In this document: positions 1 to 11,582 of the stretch, in pieces
Layout of the letters: each line of letters opens with the position of its first letter
Numbering within the stretch: position 1 is the stretch's first letter
Assembly: GCA_023634235.1 (NCBI GenBank)
Contig: JAMKCF010000015.1
Coordinates: 13,054,087 to 13,118,086, forward strand
Origin: Pisaster brevispinus
Lineage: Eukaryota; Echinodermata; Asteroidea; Forcipulatida; Asteriidae
Length of the DNA stretch: 64,000 nucleotides
Direction of reading: 5' to 3'
The notes under the pieces: model-generated
Databases searched by the model: none
What the model was told of the DNA's origin: nothing
What the model saw: the letters and a program-made list of their open reading frames with translations, nothing else
Position numbers and translations under genes: made by a program

Positions 1-1
1 C

Positions 2-26
2 CCGCATTGTAATACCTACAATGCGG
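2..26. repeat. Short perfect hairpin
   Basis: Arms of 10 bases (2-11 and 17-26) are perfectly complementary around the 5-base loop ATACC. No gene is attached. It is probably part of a repeat cut by the window edge. Confidence 0.5.
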
Positions 27-220
27 TACCACCTTTATGGTCCAGTGATCCAGCCTTTCACACTGACCATCCTTTGTCCTCACTTCTTCACTCTTATTGG
101 TTCTTTAGCCAGTAAACTTACAACTCTGATTGGCTATATTTTCCCGCTTTTTTCTGGATACTCTCCGTTAATCCTTTGCTCCTCTTTTTGCTATAAATGG
201 ATATGTCTGTGTTTGTTCTT

Positions 221-268
221 GTTTATGCCTCTGACGAAGGTCCGGATTGGATCGAAAGCTAAGGCCAT
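221..268 (+). ncRNA. Candidate hammerhead ribozyme with minimal stem III (Penelope-like element type)
   Basis: The conserved core is present in the right order. CTGACGA (231-237) fits CUGANGA. Stem II is GGTCC (239-243) with GGATC (249-253) and a 5-base loop. GAAA follows at 254-257. A one-pair stem III (G258-C259) leads to U260 and A261, giving cleavage triplet CUA, which fits NUH. Stem I pairs GCCT (227-230) with AGGC (262-265) and can extend by an AT/AT pair past a bulged C266. One extra unpaired A (238) lies between the core and stem II, a departure from the ideal. Hammerheads with almost no stem III are known from Penelope-like retroelements, where they act as dimers. No reverse transcriptase or GIY-YIG endonuclease is visible nearby, so this would be a solitary relic. 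Confidence 0.5.
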
Positions 269-1114
269 CTCCCCTACTAATTTTGATATTTTTTTTACAG
301 ATATAACATAAAAAACTGTCTCTGTCACTCTGCATAATATTATGGCATAAGAAATCCAAAGAAGTTTGCGGAATAACATGCATATTATTATAATCAAATT
401 ATTATTATTTTTTAAACCAATGTGGGTGGGGAGTTGACCTTCTGCAGTGATAGAATAAAATAAACATTACGAAACCGGAATTATTTAACTGTTAATAATT
501 GAAAAAAAACTCCCGGAGTGCAGCGTTAGAATCAATAATCATCCTTACACAATCGTACTTGTTAATTGGAAGTTTGTTTGGGTTACCACAATCCCCTCTC
601 AAATGGTCATGTAGAAGAGCAGAGGCCCCTGTAGACCGCAGGAAACACTTTCGATCCAAACAGTTTTGTTTACAAGGAACATCATTGTAAATATGAGTGT
701 GGTGCGGCTTGCGAAAACGACGTACGCCGTTACACAGCCACACTGTAACGTTTTAATAGAGTGCAATAGAACCGTGAAAGCCCATGGCTTGTAACAGAGA
801 GTTATCCTGTTTGGGTCAGATCCTCTTTTGAATTGAGCGTTACTTCTGAACCAAATTAATACGCAAAGCACGATGCGTGCGCACTCTGGCAGGCACTTTT
901 TCAAAAAAGGGCAGTATTAGATGTCAACAAAGGGAACATTGTCCATAGTGTCATGAACGGAATTCCAGTCAAACTTTTTGATATTGCTGAAACCCTTATC
1001 CCTGTCAAATAAATCTTTCCTTCGGTTTGCGGAGACTTTGTGTGATGATTACAAGCCCGATGGCATAGGGAAGTCTGTCCCCCGAAAATTCGGTCCCCCC
1101 ATAATGGGAAATTA
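269..1114. other. Non-coding stretch, no gene recognised
   Basis: AT-rich sequence with only short chance reading frames. I see no recognisable domain, tRNA or complete transposon. Confidence 0.5.
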
Positions 1115-1893
1115 ACGTGGGCTGGAGGAGGTTGATTCAAAAGAGGGCGCTATCAGAAGAAGTTTGTACACAGTTCCCCGTGGTGGGGGGGGGGGCACAG
1201 AATCTCCGGGGAGGGGGGGGGACACCAGAATCTTCTGCCACATCGGCCTTGATAAAAGGGTGATTGTTATCAAACCAGGGTGGCGAGTCCACACGAACCT
1301 TGACGCTAAGAATTTTGTATAAATCATAATAGGAGCTCCCAGGTACGGCATTCTGTATATGGGTATCTCGGGTTTGAAAATTCATGGGCGGATTAATTAA
1401 ACAAATTAGCATAAACTTAATATGAATTGCAGCTGCCAACCCTTATTGCACGGAGATTGCATATTCTGGGGCTGTTGTGCGTGTTAGGGGTGTTTTGTTT
1501 ATCAGTCAATTCTGCACTTTTTTTTTCGATTTCAGGTGATCAAGATGTTAATAGTGATCGTCTTTCTCTTCATTGGCTCCTGGTTCCCTCTCTACCTGTA
1601 CCTCCTGATAGTCATCACCAACTTTAAAATAGTCAACCTGTACCCGAACTTCTTCTTCGTCTACTTCTTCTGTGGACATTGGCTCGGCATGGCAAACAGC
1701 TTCATGAAATCCCATCGTTTTCGGTTTCTTCAATGACAATTTCCCGGGTGAGTATTATTATAATGTACAATTCTAGTGTCGGAATCACAAGGGATTTTGT
1801 CCCCCAGTAGTGTGTGTGCCCTCATACGAGTGACATGGGCTGAAGGAAATTGAGTCAAAAGAGGGCGCTATCAGACGAAATATCTACACATTT
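1115..1893 (+). repeat. Pair of diverged direct repeats flanking the GPCR exon
   Basis: A block of about 60 bases at 1115-1175 (GGGCTGGAGGAGGTTGATTC, then AAAAGAGGGCGCTATCAG) recurs diverged at 1833-1893. The two copies, about 720 bases apart in the same orientation, bracket the GPCR exon. Both are followed shortly by a CAGAATC run. They could be two copies of an interspersed repeat, or the boundaries of a duplicated or retained segment. Confidence 0.55.
1536..1736 (+). pseudogene. Rhodopsin-class GPCR exon (TM6-TM7), NPxxY segment deleted
   Basis: After a good acceptor (pyrimidine run, TTTCAG at 1530-1535) the exon reads VIKMLIVIVFLFIGSWFPLY, a typical sixth transmembrane helix with W and P of the CWxP switch kept and Cys replaced by Ser. 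A hydrophobic seventh helix follows and contains GHWLGMANS, as in neuropeptide receptors (tachykinin/NPY/luqin-like group). The expected next block, about 8 residues including NPxxY, is missing: the sequence goes straight to FMKSHRFRF, which resembles the start of helix 8, and then a TGA stop. A donor-like GGGTGAGT lies just past the stop (about 1750), so an ancestral exon may have continued. No other receptor exon is visible here; earlier ones may lie beyond the left edge. Loss of NPxxY plus the early stop suggest a pseudogene or decayed duplicate, though an alternative truncated form cannot be excluded. Confidence 0.65.
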
Positions 1894-1915
1894 CGCTGCA
1901 GGCGGGTCAGAATCA

Positions 1916-2114
1916 CCAGGGCCCAACTTCATAGAGCTGCTTAAGCAGAAAATAGTGCTTAACAGTTTCCTGCTAAGCAGAAATGAGCAGGATACCAGTC
2001 ACAAATTGTACACGTAACATGGTAGTTAGGCTGGTAACCTTATTCTGGTAAGCAACACTTTATTGTGCTTAGCAAATTTTTGTGCTTAAGCAGCTTTATG
2101 AAATTGGGCCCTGG
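1916..2114. mobile_element. MITE, GGGCCCAATTTCATAGAGCTGC family
   Basis: About 199 bases with inverted ends: the left end reads CAGGGCCCAACTTCATAGAG and the right end is its near complement, ending GAAATTGGGCCCTGG. The interior has TGCTTAAGCAG repeats and no coding. A close relative lies at 48751-48944, and others at 23056-23295, 60153-60534 and 61478-61660. Confidence 0.75.
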
Positions 2115-2135
2115 ACGACATCTCCTGTGACAACC

Positions 2136-2281
2136 GGGGGTGGATTTCACAAAGAGTTAAAGACTAGTCTTATCTCGAGTTAGGACGAGTTACTCGTCCT
2201 AACTTAAAACTAGCATGAAGTTTTTAATAACTCCTAGGACTAGTCCTAAGTTAGGACTATCTTTGTGAAATCGACCCCTGG
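2136..2281. mobile_element. MITE, GATTTCACAAAG family
   Basis: Inverted ends GGGGTGGATTTCACAAAG and CTTTGTGAAATCGACCCC enclose nested dyads built from GACTAGTC, TTAGGACGAG and their complements. Relatives are at 27372-27495 and 47631-47793, both inside SEC31A introns. Confidence 0.7.
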
Positions 2282-3697
2282 GGTCAGAATTGACATAGAG
2301 CTCTGTCATCGGACTGGTCTTTACGTCCCGTTAGTCGCTCGCTTCGGAAATGACTCAAAACTAGTCGGCCCATCATTTTGTAATGACATATTCAACCTCT
2401 TCTCAGGGGTGTGTCGAGCAGTACGAGGTTGAATGCTCTCTCACCCTGGTATTGGAACATTTGCATATCCAAAAATTTTGGATACGTTTGCAAATTAGAA
2501 TAGTCTGGCTGCATATCGAAATTCACATCTTCGCCATAGTCTCGTGGTCCGGTACCAGATTTAGTAGCTTGTATGTATTGGAAACATGTACATGTGTTAA
2601 TGTAATGTTGTTGTCCAATCAGGGTGCAAGTGAGGAGTTTCCATCCCAGGGTTTACTATTTACAAACATGGTTGGAAATAAAGTAAACCATGGGGACGAG
2701 GTTGTGACAGATTGTAACGCATACCTAGTCTTTATTGTACAAGCCGTGTTGTATTGAGACTTTGCTAGACCTATGAGGTTGGCTCATCATTGGTTGCTTT
2801 TCCGGCCTTTCATTTCTGTGGACCCTGGTTCGAATCCCACATCAGACCGGAGCCTTGCATGTGTGTTTTTTAGTCCATACCTGATTGCATGGGTTCCCCC
2901 CCCACCCCATTTGGTTAAAAACTGGAAAACATCTTTATCGCTTCCCCGATCGTCCTGTTATTGGCGCTTACCTTAGTTGGATGTGTAATTTTAAAAAAAG
3001 AAACACAGCAAATAGTTTTTTAAAAATGATGCCGAGAAATAAAAACATTCTGATAAAGTTTCAGGGAATTTGTTTGTTTGTCACGATAAAATAGAACAAA
3101 AGTTATTTCGGGTAACTTACATTATCACAATAATTGACAAACAAAACAATATTTCCTTTGCGACGAACGGAAAGTAAAACTTCTACATTCAGTTTATCAT
3201 CACAAGTAGTTTACATAGCTTCAGAAAACGCATAATTTGTACCATAGGCAAACTTCCTGAAATGTACAACTATAAATATTAATTTTCCCAAGGAAAGCTT
3301 TTGCATGTTTAATTCTTTGCATATTAATTCTTTGCATTAACTAAACGTAACGCACATTGATAAACGCAATCACACAATATTTCCCCGGTGAGTTGGTTCG
3401 ACATTTGAGCTTGAAATTAATGACTTTTCTACTTTTTCCTAATCCTTTATTTATTTATCTGAATGATTAAGTCAAAAAGGGGATTAGCAGTGGTTTATTT
3501 TATTTTTGTTCCGAGTTGCCATCGCGTTTATCCAGTTGCTGGAGTTTTGTCCGAGCGACTTGATGGCAAGTCTAGTCTCTTGGGAGTTGTGTCTGATGAA
3601 GCATTAATCAAGACTAGATTGGATAAAACCAGGAACTTCCAGGAAAACGTGACCGCTAAGGAAATCTGCAGGGTTTTTGTCTGTTAAGAGAGAGAGA
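2282..3697. other. Non-coding stretch before the assembly gap
   Basis: Contains a 124-codon frame (2383-2757) with no recognisable domain, and a GGTTCGAATCCC B-box-like motif near 2828 that may belong to a SINE. I see no supportable gene. Confidence 0.4.
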
Positions 3698-3797
3698 NNN
3701 NNNNNNNNNNNNNNNNNNNNNNNNNNNNNNNNNNNNNNNNNNNNNNNNNNNNNNNNNNNNNNNNNNNNNNNNNNNNNNNNNNNNNNNNNNNNNNNNN
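3698..3797. other. Assembly gap (100 N)
   Basis: A run of exactly 100 N, the conventional placeholder for a gap of unknown size. The sequence before it ends in GAGAGAGA, so a simple repeat probably broke the assembly. Confidence 0.95.
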
Positions 3798-3961
3798 TGT
3801 CTCAAACCGGCGTTCTTGAGACTTTTGGTTAATGCGGGATCTCAATGTTTTGACAAACCGTGACGACCTCGATTTGATTTTGTGTATGCAACCAATTTAG
3901 GAATGTGGGTGAAACATGTTCAGAAGAAATAACCGAGCAGAAGCCAATCCCATACAAGATA

Positions 3962-4146
3962 CGACAAACAAACAAACAAACACCACACACAATCAAACAA
4001 ACACCCCAACACCCCAACTAACAAACAAACACCACACACAGCCAAACAACCAAACAACAAACACCCCAACACCCTAAACAATAACAAGCAAACAAACAAC
4101 CCAACACTAAACAACCAACCAACCACCAAACAAACAAACAAACACC
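3962..4146. repeat. CAAA-rich low-complexity tract
   Basis: About 185 bases almost without G on the plus strand, built from CAAA, ACAC and CCAACACC runs. The minus-strand frames rich in Cys, Val and Leu are by-products of this composition. Confidence 0.85.
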
Positions 4147-6648
4147 TCAGCACCTCAAATTATGAGAAATTATTGAGGAGATAAAAACAAAATGTAAAGC
4201 TCATGGATTAACAGAACTAGACGAAAGCGTTGATAATAAGGAGGGGCAAGGCTACACAACACCGACAGCCATTAGCTCTATAAATAGAAAACACTACCCC
4301 GCTAAGACAAAACCCCATGATTTAGAAGAAGTGAACAAAGTATACAAATATTAGACTGGTCCCCCGTCTTTATTCCGCAAGGATAAAGACAGGCACTGGT
4401 TTTACAGACCCAAGCATTTCATTGGATACAACGATTTCATTGGATAAACGTGCTGTGACGTAAGCTTTGCATATCCGTGTTATGATTGGTCGAGGTTTAC
4501 GAGATGATGTAGTTTGTCAGCTTGCACTTTCGATCGTCTGCTGCATGCAACTAGCGTCATGTAGTGTTGTTTTATTTACTATGTATTGTACACTGTAATG
4601 TGAACATGTACGTGTGAATTGACTGCGAGTCTTCGTGTGAAATGAATGCTAGGTCAAAGGTAGCCTACATCTGCCAGCATCCGGTCTGGCAGGTATCTGG
4701 CGTTATTCACGAGCCTCGAAGTGTGACGTCAGATGTTCGGGCTATACAAATATTAACATCAAAATAGGAAGTCCAATCCACTAGATAGATTTCACTTGCA
4801 CTCGAAACAAAAACAGTCGTTTCTTTCGAAACGACAACACGTGTTAATTCTTCCGTTTCATCACGGGGCTTTCATCAGATTCAAAAGATCTGTCATTGAC
4901 GTCAACTGACTGGATGCAGATTTACCTCTAAGCTGTTCACAAAACAGAGGGAAATAAATCGGTTTTAAACTTGTTTGAAAAACTGCGACGAACAGAAGAC
5001 CCTCAGAGATTTTTGTTCATTCTCTTTACGTGATTGACCGGTATTAAGCGAATTACGGTTTAATATCAAAAGACGCGCGCCGTCTGGCTCTCTATTTCTG
5101 TATTTATTAAATAATAGATTTACACGAAAAATGACTAATGGAATCATTTGAATGATTTGTTTTATAATTATTGTATTGGTTTATATGACGTCACTCACAG
5201 GAATGGAAGAGGTCAACTCCTCGTTGATGACTACTCACCATGAGGTCATACTGACGTCATTGGAACAACCTTCCTCATCAGAACGGGTGCCCTGAACAAT
5301 CTCCGAGTTTTTTGTTTGGGGTTTGGTTTTTCCAGTTTTTAATTATGTAAATTTCAAGTGGAAAAACACCAGGGCTTCCCTACGGAAGCCCGTTAGTGTC
5401 CACAACAAATCTGCTAGGCCCATATTATAATTACGGATTTACAACCCATTTATTACGGATTCAAAATTCGTTGTTCGGATAAACTGTCCTTTACTTACGG
5501 TTGTACTGTCCTTTATAACGGGTTCATTATCCGGATTACATACGTGATTACGAAGTTATAACCCGTTACATTGGATAATTTTCAGATTGTCCCGCCTGCA
5601 AATCCTTCATAACAGATCGTGAATCCATTATAAGTTCTGCCCCTTTGTTGGTATACTCTTCTTTATGTTTATGCATAAGTACTACTAAAGCATGCAATTA
5701 TTCATAAAGCAACAGTTTCTGCTGCATGGTTCCTATGAAATTTGACTCAGATCTCAGATTGTTCCTCTTAAAGTGGCTGCGTTATTATAAGCATTCCATC
5801 GTGACGTCACAACCACGTATGTGATGACGTTGGAGGAAAGCTATAACCTGATTTACAATTTCAATAGTAATTAATTTAACAACGGTCTTAATTGTACATA
5901 TTTAAAATATACTAATCCATAAGTGTACTTGGGGTTTTGATTTTAAAGTTATTTTTAAAAATTGTTATAAATTGCAGTCGTATGGCTACAGGTCAGACAG
6001 TGCAAACGCGCGCGCATGGGCATTACGCGCCTTTATACAACTTCAAACCGATGAGGGGCTTTCCAGTGAGGGCGCTTTACGAGTTTTCTTACAACTCATA
6101 GGTAGGGTCACAGCCTCGCTACCATGGGCAGCGCGCCGTATCGATACCTCTCGTCGCTAAACCCCTGGGAGGGAAACACTGAAAATCAATGCTGATTGGC
6201 TAACCAAAATGTACTGCTTTGCGTGCACGCTTGTTAAAAACATTCGAACGCTTGTAGGGCGCTTGACGGATCCCCCCGGGCGCTTAGTACGCGCGTGTAA
6301 AAATGCACTTATTTCGACGCAATACGTTTCAAATGAATCATGTTTTTACATGGTCATCCTAAACTGCATACAGTTAGACGAATCACAAAATCGAAAAAGA
6401 ATGAGAGGGGTCAGTTGCGCCATGACTTGATGCGTCCTTTGACAGCGCGCTCTGCGTAGTCTCTAACACAGAATGGATCAACCACAGGACTAATTAAAAT
6501 ATCCAATATATTTGGATATTTTGAAGTCACACTTCCAGGGGTTACAATCGAGCAAGGCATTCTGGGAAAGAAAACAAAATGGCGCGTCGAGATCGTACAC
6601 CACTGGGAACGAGGTTGGTAGGGTCAGCGTTTGGTTTTTGTCAATGTA
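4147..6648. other. Non-coding stretch with decayed repeat traces
   Basis: No gene recognised. On the minus strand at about 5248-5290 the sequence reads CTGATGAGGAAGG, a 5-base loop region, then TTCCAATGACGTC. This looks like a decayed hammerhead whose GAAA is lost. A CpG-rich patch lies at about 6000-6300. At 6579 ATGGCGCG follows GGCATTCTGGGAAAG, which has the look of a vertebrate-like start region, but no downstream exon can be linked to it. Confidence 0.35.
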
Positions 6649-6776
6649 GGGCCGTGTCCGAAACGGCGACTTCGGCTACAGCTACGGCTAGAGCGCGCGC
6701 GTCTGCCTATTCTTCAACTGGCAGACGCGCTGATCTAGCTGTAGCTCTAGCCGAAGTCGTCGTTTCGGACACGGCC
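6649..6776. mobile_element. Palindromic TA-flanked MITE (mariner-like), copy 1
   Basis: The whole 128-base element is a hairpin. The left arm begins GGGCCGTGTCCGAAACGGCG and the right arm is its near complement, ending CGTTTCGGACACGGCC. TA dinucleotides flank both ends (6647-6648 and 6777-6778), as expected for Tc1/mariner-type non-autonomous elements. There is no transposase. Confidence 0.75.
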
Positions 6777-6954
6777 TAATGCCGACTTATTGGCAAAAGT
6801 ATCCAGACATTATTATTAAAAAAAAGTCACCTGTGAAAGTTTTGGGTCATTACAAAACTATGATCGTACCCTAAACAACGGGTCTCTTTTTCCAGTTCTA
6901 GAGTTTTAAACCTTGTTAAGTTTGCGTCCAAGGCCCAACGTCATCAAGCTAGTA

Positions 6955-7087
6955 AGGCCGTGTCCGAAACGGCGACTTCGGCTACAGCTACAGCTAGATC
7001 CGCGCGTCTCTGCCAGTGTTGAAGAATAAGCAGACGCGCGCGATCTAGCCGTAGCTGTAGCCGAAGTCGCCGTTTCGGACACGGCCT
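6955..7087. mobile_element. Palindromic TA-flanked MITE (mariner-like), copy 2
   Basis: Same family as the element about 180 bases upstream, with the same arms (GGCCGTGTCCGAAACGGCG and complement) and TA at both sides (6953-6954 and 7088-7089). The centre differs slightly. Two insertions this close could form a larger cruciform or recombine. Confidence 0.75.
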
Positions 7088-7089
7088 TA

Positions 7090-10000
7090 GACAATACACT
7101 GTAGTTGCAAGCATGGAAATACATTGCTATAAGACTGGTGCCCTGCGCAATGCAAGGAGTTATGTCTACCGCCATCTAGCGTTCAACAGTGTCTCACTGT
7201 AACCTTAATATCGTGAAGTATGTTTGCGTGTATGCAAAGTATGTTCTTGGTGGAGTGAACGTTTGATACCTTGAAGAGAGATATGAATCAGTATTCATTC
7301 TGAGCATGAGTTGTAATTTGATGTGAGGGATTTGGTCAAAATACGTTGTTATTGTAAACTATGTTTGCACAAGATCACAATATCTCTGGTCAAACACGAA
7401 ACAGTCGCTGTTTTCCCATACTCTGTTTCCACGCTGAAATAATATTCTACATTCTGATTTTAATTCGAAAAAACCTGAACTATAATTGTGTTTATAAATC
7501 CACTTTGAGGAAGATTTGGAGGTTACGTTCTTAAGTACAATCATTTGATTATTCAAAATAATTTAAATGTTTTCTAAATACCTGTAACTTGCCTCTGCTT
7601 TAAAAGCACGCGGACAATAATTAGTAAATGTTCACAAAATAACCAAAATCGACACTGTGGCCCATTGTGAAACATGCAAAAATAAACCTGTGAAAGTTTT
7701 AGCTCAATTGGTCATTTGGGTTATGAACAGATAGTGGGAAAATCCCAATATTTGCTTTGTCTGGTTTTTGGACTCGATCGCGAGATCAAAACAAGCTGTT
7801 TCACCCATTTCAGGCAAAAGTTTTCTTAAGGGAAGTTTTTCAACATACCATCGTTATAAAATGTAAATTAAGTGTTTATTTGTTAGCTTTTATATTTCCA
7901 ATCTGCCACAACCTTTAAAATCGGATATTTTGTTTGTAAATTTTGAACTTATAGTATGGTATTTAGACCTTAGTGCAATTTTTCCATCTCTGGAATTCTG
8001 AATTCCTTTTTGTTGGGGTAAAAGAGTGTATTAACATTGTAGCTCCCATTTATATTGTGTCTGTCCTTGTAAAGTCGTCTGATTTGCATTTTCCTTTACA
8101 GTGGAGTGTTTCTGTGTAAAGCTGAAAAGCATGTCAGTGTGTAATTGTTCCTACTAACGCTCATTTGCTGCCACATAATGATGTGAGGATGAGGCTCAGT
8201 GGACAGTGTGGGCGTGGCTATAATGGCGCCAAGACGTACGTCAACATACATATTCATGAATTACGTACATACATGTTCATGAATTATTGACTTCGCTCAG
8301 CTTCTTGTGATTTTTTTTTCTGAGAGCTGCGAACGGAACTCGAATATTTTTTTTCCGTTTATGAAAAATGACTTTCGGTTAAATTGTAGTTACTGACGTC
8401 ACCAAACGGCATACTGAGTGAAATAACCGCAATTTCGAAACCAATCAATGATTTGTTTTTCATAAAAATTAAAGCTTGCGTCGATACAACAAAAATAGCA
8501 GAATAATTCATCACCAAAAAAGATTTAGAACTTCCATGTTGTGTTTTTACTTTTATTAAAATTATCTGTAGTCATGTTCACTCATTTGTATTTTAAATTC
8601 TCGTACAAAATGTGTTGATTTTGTGTCCCCAACCTGAAGATATTTAACATGTAACCTCTTTCAGCCTTTGGTTGTTATTGCCTTTATAGAAACTACAAAG
8701 CCGCGAAATTTACCAACCAAAAGTTGCCTACGTGTGAGCTTAACTATAACATACAACATTTTGACTTATAATCCTATACATTATCCATTATCACTAATAA
8801 TTTAATGCTAAACACGCACTATAAAGTACCCACACCTTCTCCCTTATAAAAAATGGTACTAAATGTTTCAGTAGGACATCACCTTTATGCCATCCCATCA
8901 TGTAACTATCTGTGTGATACTCAAACGGCCCGATAAATACCAAATTATGGTCAGTGTTTGTAAACAGGGAAACGGTCTAAATAATAGCCCCTTTATTTTT
9001 CTGTCAAATCTGAGAAGAAAAGGTAAACAAGTTCAGTGTTTTACTGAGATATTAGCTGTTTCTGTCAGCTGTTTCTGCTGTTCAGCTGTTTCTGTCCTTC
9101 CTCAGGACGCCGTTGTTTACAGAGCGAGAGCTAAAACTGATTCAGAACAGAGTGAGTATTGCAACGGATGAAGAATGTGCATTATAATGCTGAAAAGGTA
9201 TTTTTGTTTTGTTGGCCATACATTATAAACAGGTTTATACAGCTTACAATAATTGTATACAAAAATGTATTTGCTTTTGGTAATATTTCTATAAGAATTG
9301 TATATAACGGTATATTGGGAAGGTGTTTTACATATTATACAGTTATATCATATTATATTATAGTGACGTAATGAAATATTTATATTATTGTAAATAATAT
9401 AACAAACATTTTAAACTTGTCTATATTAATGAAAAGTATAGATAAAATATCATACTGGGATATTTTGCAGCAGAGCTGTGTACTTAGCGAGTTGCGACAA
9501 CTTGCAATTAACCTGCAATTATAGCATGGCATGTGCGCACACAGGGTGCCAGACTAGACTGTGCTCTGTATTGGACTATATATAAAAAAATGGCGACCAC
9601 TACAGCAACGTGAACACGAAGAAAACTTGTCACCACATGTCGCAACTCTGACATTACACAGTAAGTGCATTTAAAAAAAGAGCTGAAATAACGTTTGAAC
9701 TTACATCTGCACCTTTAAGATTGTTCGAGGTGCAACCCTACATTCTAGAATGTAAGTCTAGCGTGCTTTGAACAAATTTGGAGGGAACTTTCGCATTCGT
9801 GTTTGTTAAACATGTGAAGGAAGCAAAATCTCGCGATAACACTGCCCAACGCTCGAGACTTTCACAGTCTATCGTCACGGCTTGTGAACTAGTCGTGATA
9901 ACAAGGTCGTTGCTGTTAATTATTATATTTTTATCCAAAACGATTTAAAGCCGAACCTCCCGATTATTATTGAAACCAGTTTAATAATCTTTTAACTAGT

Positions 10001-10196
10001 TCTTGGTCCTGTATTCCCACCGGTGGTAATCCAGGAAGTAGTGAAATAATTTGCATCCGTCAAAGAAAAATGACTTATTGAAAAATACAAATGAGTTTTT
10101 TTCGTTGGGACCTGATTTATGTCATATTGCCAGAAACAGTTTACAAACACAATGCATTCCACAAGTATTTCGTGGTTGATGTTGCTGTTGTTGTGG
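7090..10196. other. Non-coding AT-rich stretch
   Basis: About 3.1 kb in which I recognise no gene, tRNA or complete transposon. The short open frames here have no domain-like sequence. Confidence 0.45.
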
Positions 10197-10729
10197 GTCC
10201 TACTACTTGCCGTCAACTCACCGACTTGCCGTCAACTCGCCGTCAACTCATTTTCGTGCCGTCAACTCATTAAATATACATCAAAAAATTATAAATGGGG
10301 CATGGAAGTGTTAAGTCTGGGCTAAACTACATATTTCTTATGGTTTTCGGTACAATTTCATTTACAAAAATGATTTTGTGTTGATAAATAAATAGTATAA
10401 ACGCAGCAAATATAGCGCCCTCTGATGTCCATCCATAGCTTGATACTTGCATTTCACACCCATACCATGAATGGTACAGTCCAAGCTCCGTGAAAAGGAA
10501 AGATTGCGGCCAACGGCTAAGCGTTTATACTATTTATTTATCAACACAAAATCGTTTTTGTAAATGAAATTGTACCGAAAACCATAAGAAATATGTAGTT
10601 TAGCCCAGATTTAACACTTCCATGCCCCATTTATAATTTTTGGATGTATATTTAATGAGTTGACGGCACGAAAATGAGTTGACGGCGAGTTGACGGCAAG
10701 TCGGCGAGTTGACGGCAAGTAGTAGGACC
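10197..10729. mobile_element. Large foldback element with about 208-bp arms
   Basis: Arms 10197-10404 and 10521-10729 are near-perfect inverted copies around a loop of about 116 bases. Each arm ends in a cluster of GAGTTGACGGC subrepeats, and the outer ends read GGTCCTACTACTTGCC and complement. It sits in a GTT-rich simple repeat that probably hides the target duplication. Mirrored peptides from opposite strands of the two arms are artefacts of the palindrome. No transposase is present. Confidence 0.8.
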
Positions 10730-11204
10730 GGTTGTTGTTGTTGTTTTGTTTTTGGTTGGGGTATTTTTTTGTGCGACACTAGGCACAAAAGAGGATTTTT
10801 GTTTGGTTTGAACCAGCATCATCTGTAAAAAATTCGTTCCGATAAATGCCTAAATGTTTTATTTTTTCGGCGAAATTCGGGTGATGCAACTTTAATTTCT
10901 ACTGAGAATAAAAACGAATTTCAAACTCATCCACATTTTTTTAAATGTTTAAAAAATTAAACATCAATAAATTTAGTTTTTGCGATATCTGTACTTTCAA
11001 ATCTAAAATACTCCCTTTATAAGAAATAGGCCTAGAATTTCCTTAACGTTCACAAAAGCCTGTAAAAAGTTGAATACTTCTGCTGGAACTTCTAGTAAAT
11101 TTAAACATTATCGGACATTAAATTATACTGAAGAAAGAAAGTTATTTGGAATGTGTTGCCTCATGTTTAAATCTTGACCATGGCATTTTCTTTACAAATA
11201 TATT

Positions 11205-11241
<37 letters not shown>

Positions 11242-11582
11242 AGAGCATGATGTACTTCCTGGCAAGTTTTACGTTCGTGAAGTTTCAAGTTTTTGTCCAA
11301 CGTAGTTTTCAGCATAAAAACAAGCATTAAACTGATCGTGTGTGCCCCAGTGGCGTCACCAGAGGGCGGGGCGGGGCGGGGCGGGGAAGGTAAACCCCTA
11401 CCCACCCCACCCCCCAATCAGAGCGACAAAACGCACGAATGAATTGTTTGATACAAGATGGCCCCGCTTGCCCCCCCCCCCCCCCCAGGAAAAAAAAGAA
11501 AAAAATGGAGTCTGGTTACGCCACTGGTGTCCCCCTATCGGGCAGCTTTCTTCCCTCTCATCAGGTCAACGTCACGGTAGTG
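10730..11582. other. Non-coding stretch with simple repeats
   Basis: Contains a GA dinucleotide run (about 11209-11240), a GGGGC run (about 11368-11385) and C-runs near 11471. No gene recognised. Confidence 0.5.

Noticed and set aside
2383..2757. 124-codon frame
   Set aside because: No domain, no clear splice or start context, and codon use looks random.
10091..10788. Two proteins ending in the same 40 residues on opposite strands
   Set aside because: Mirror readings of the two arms of one foldback element.
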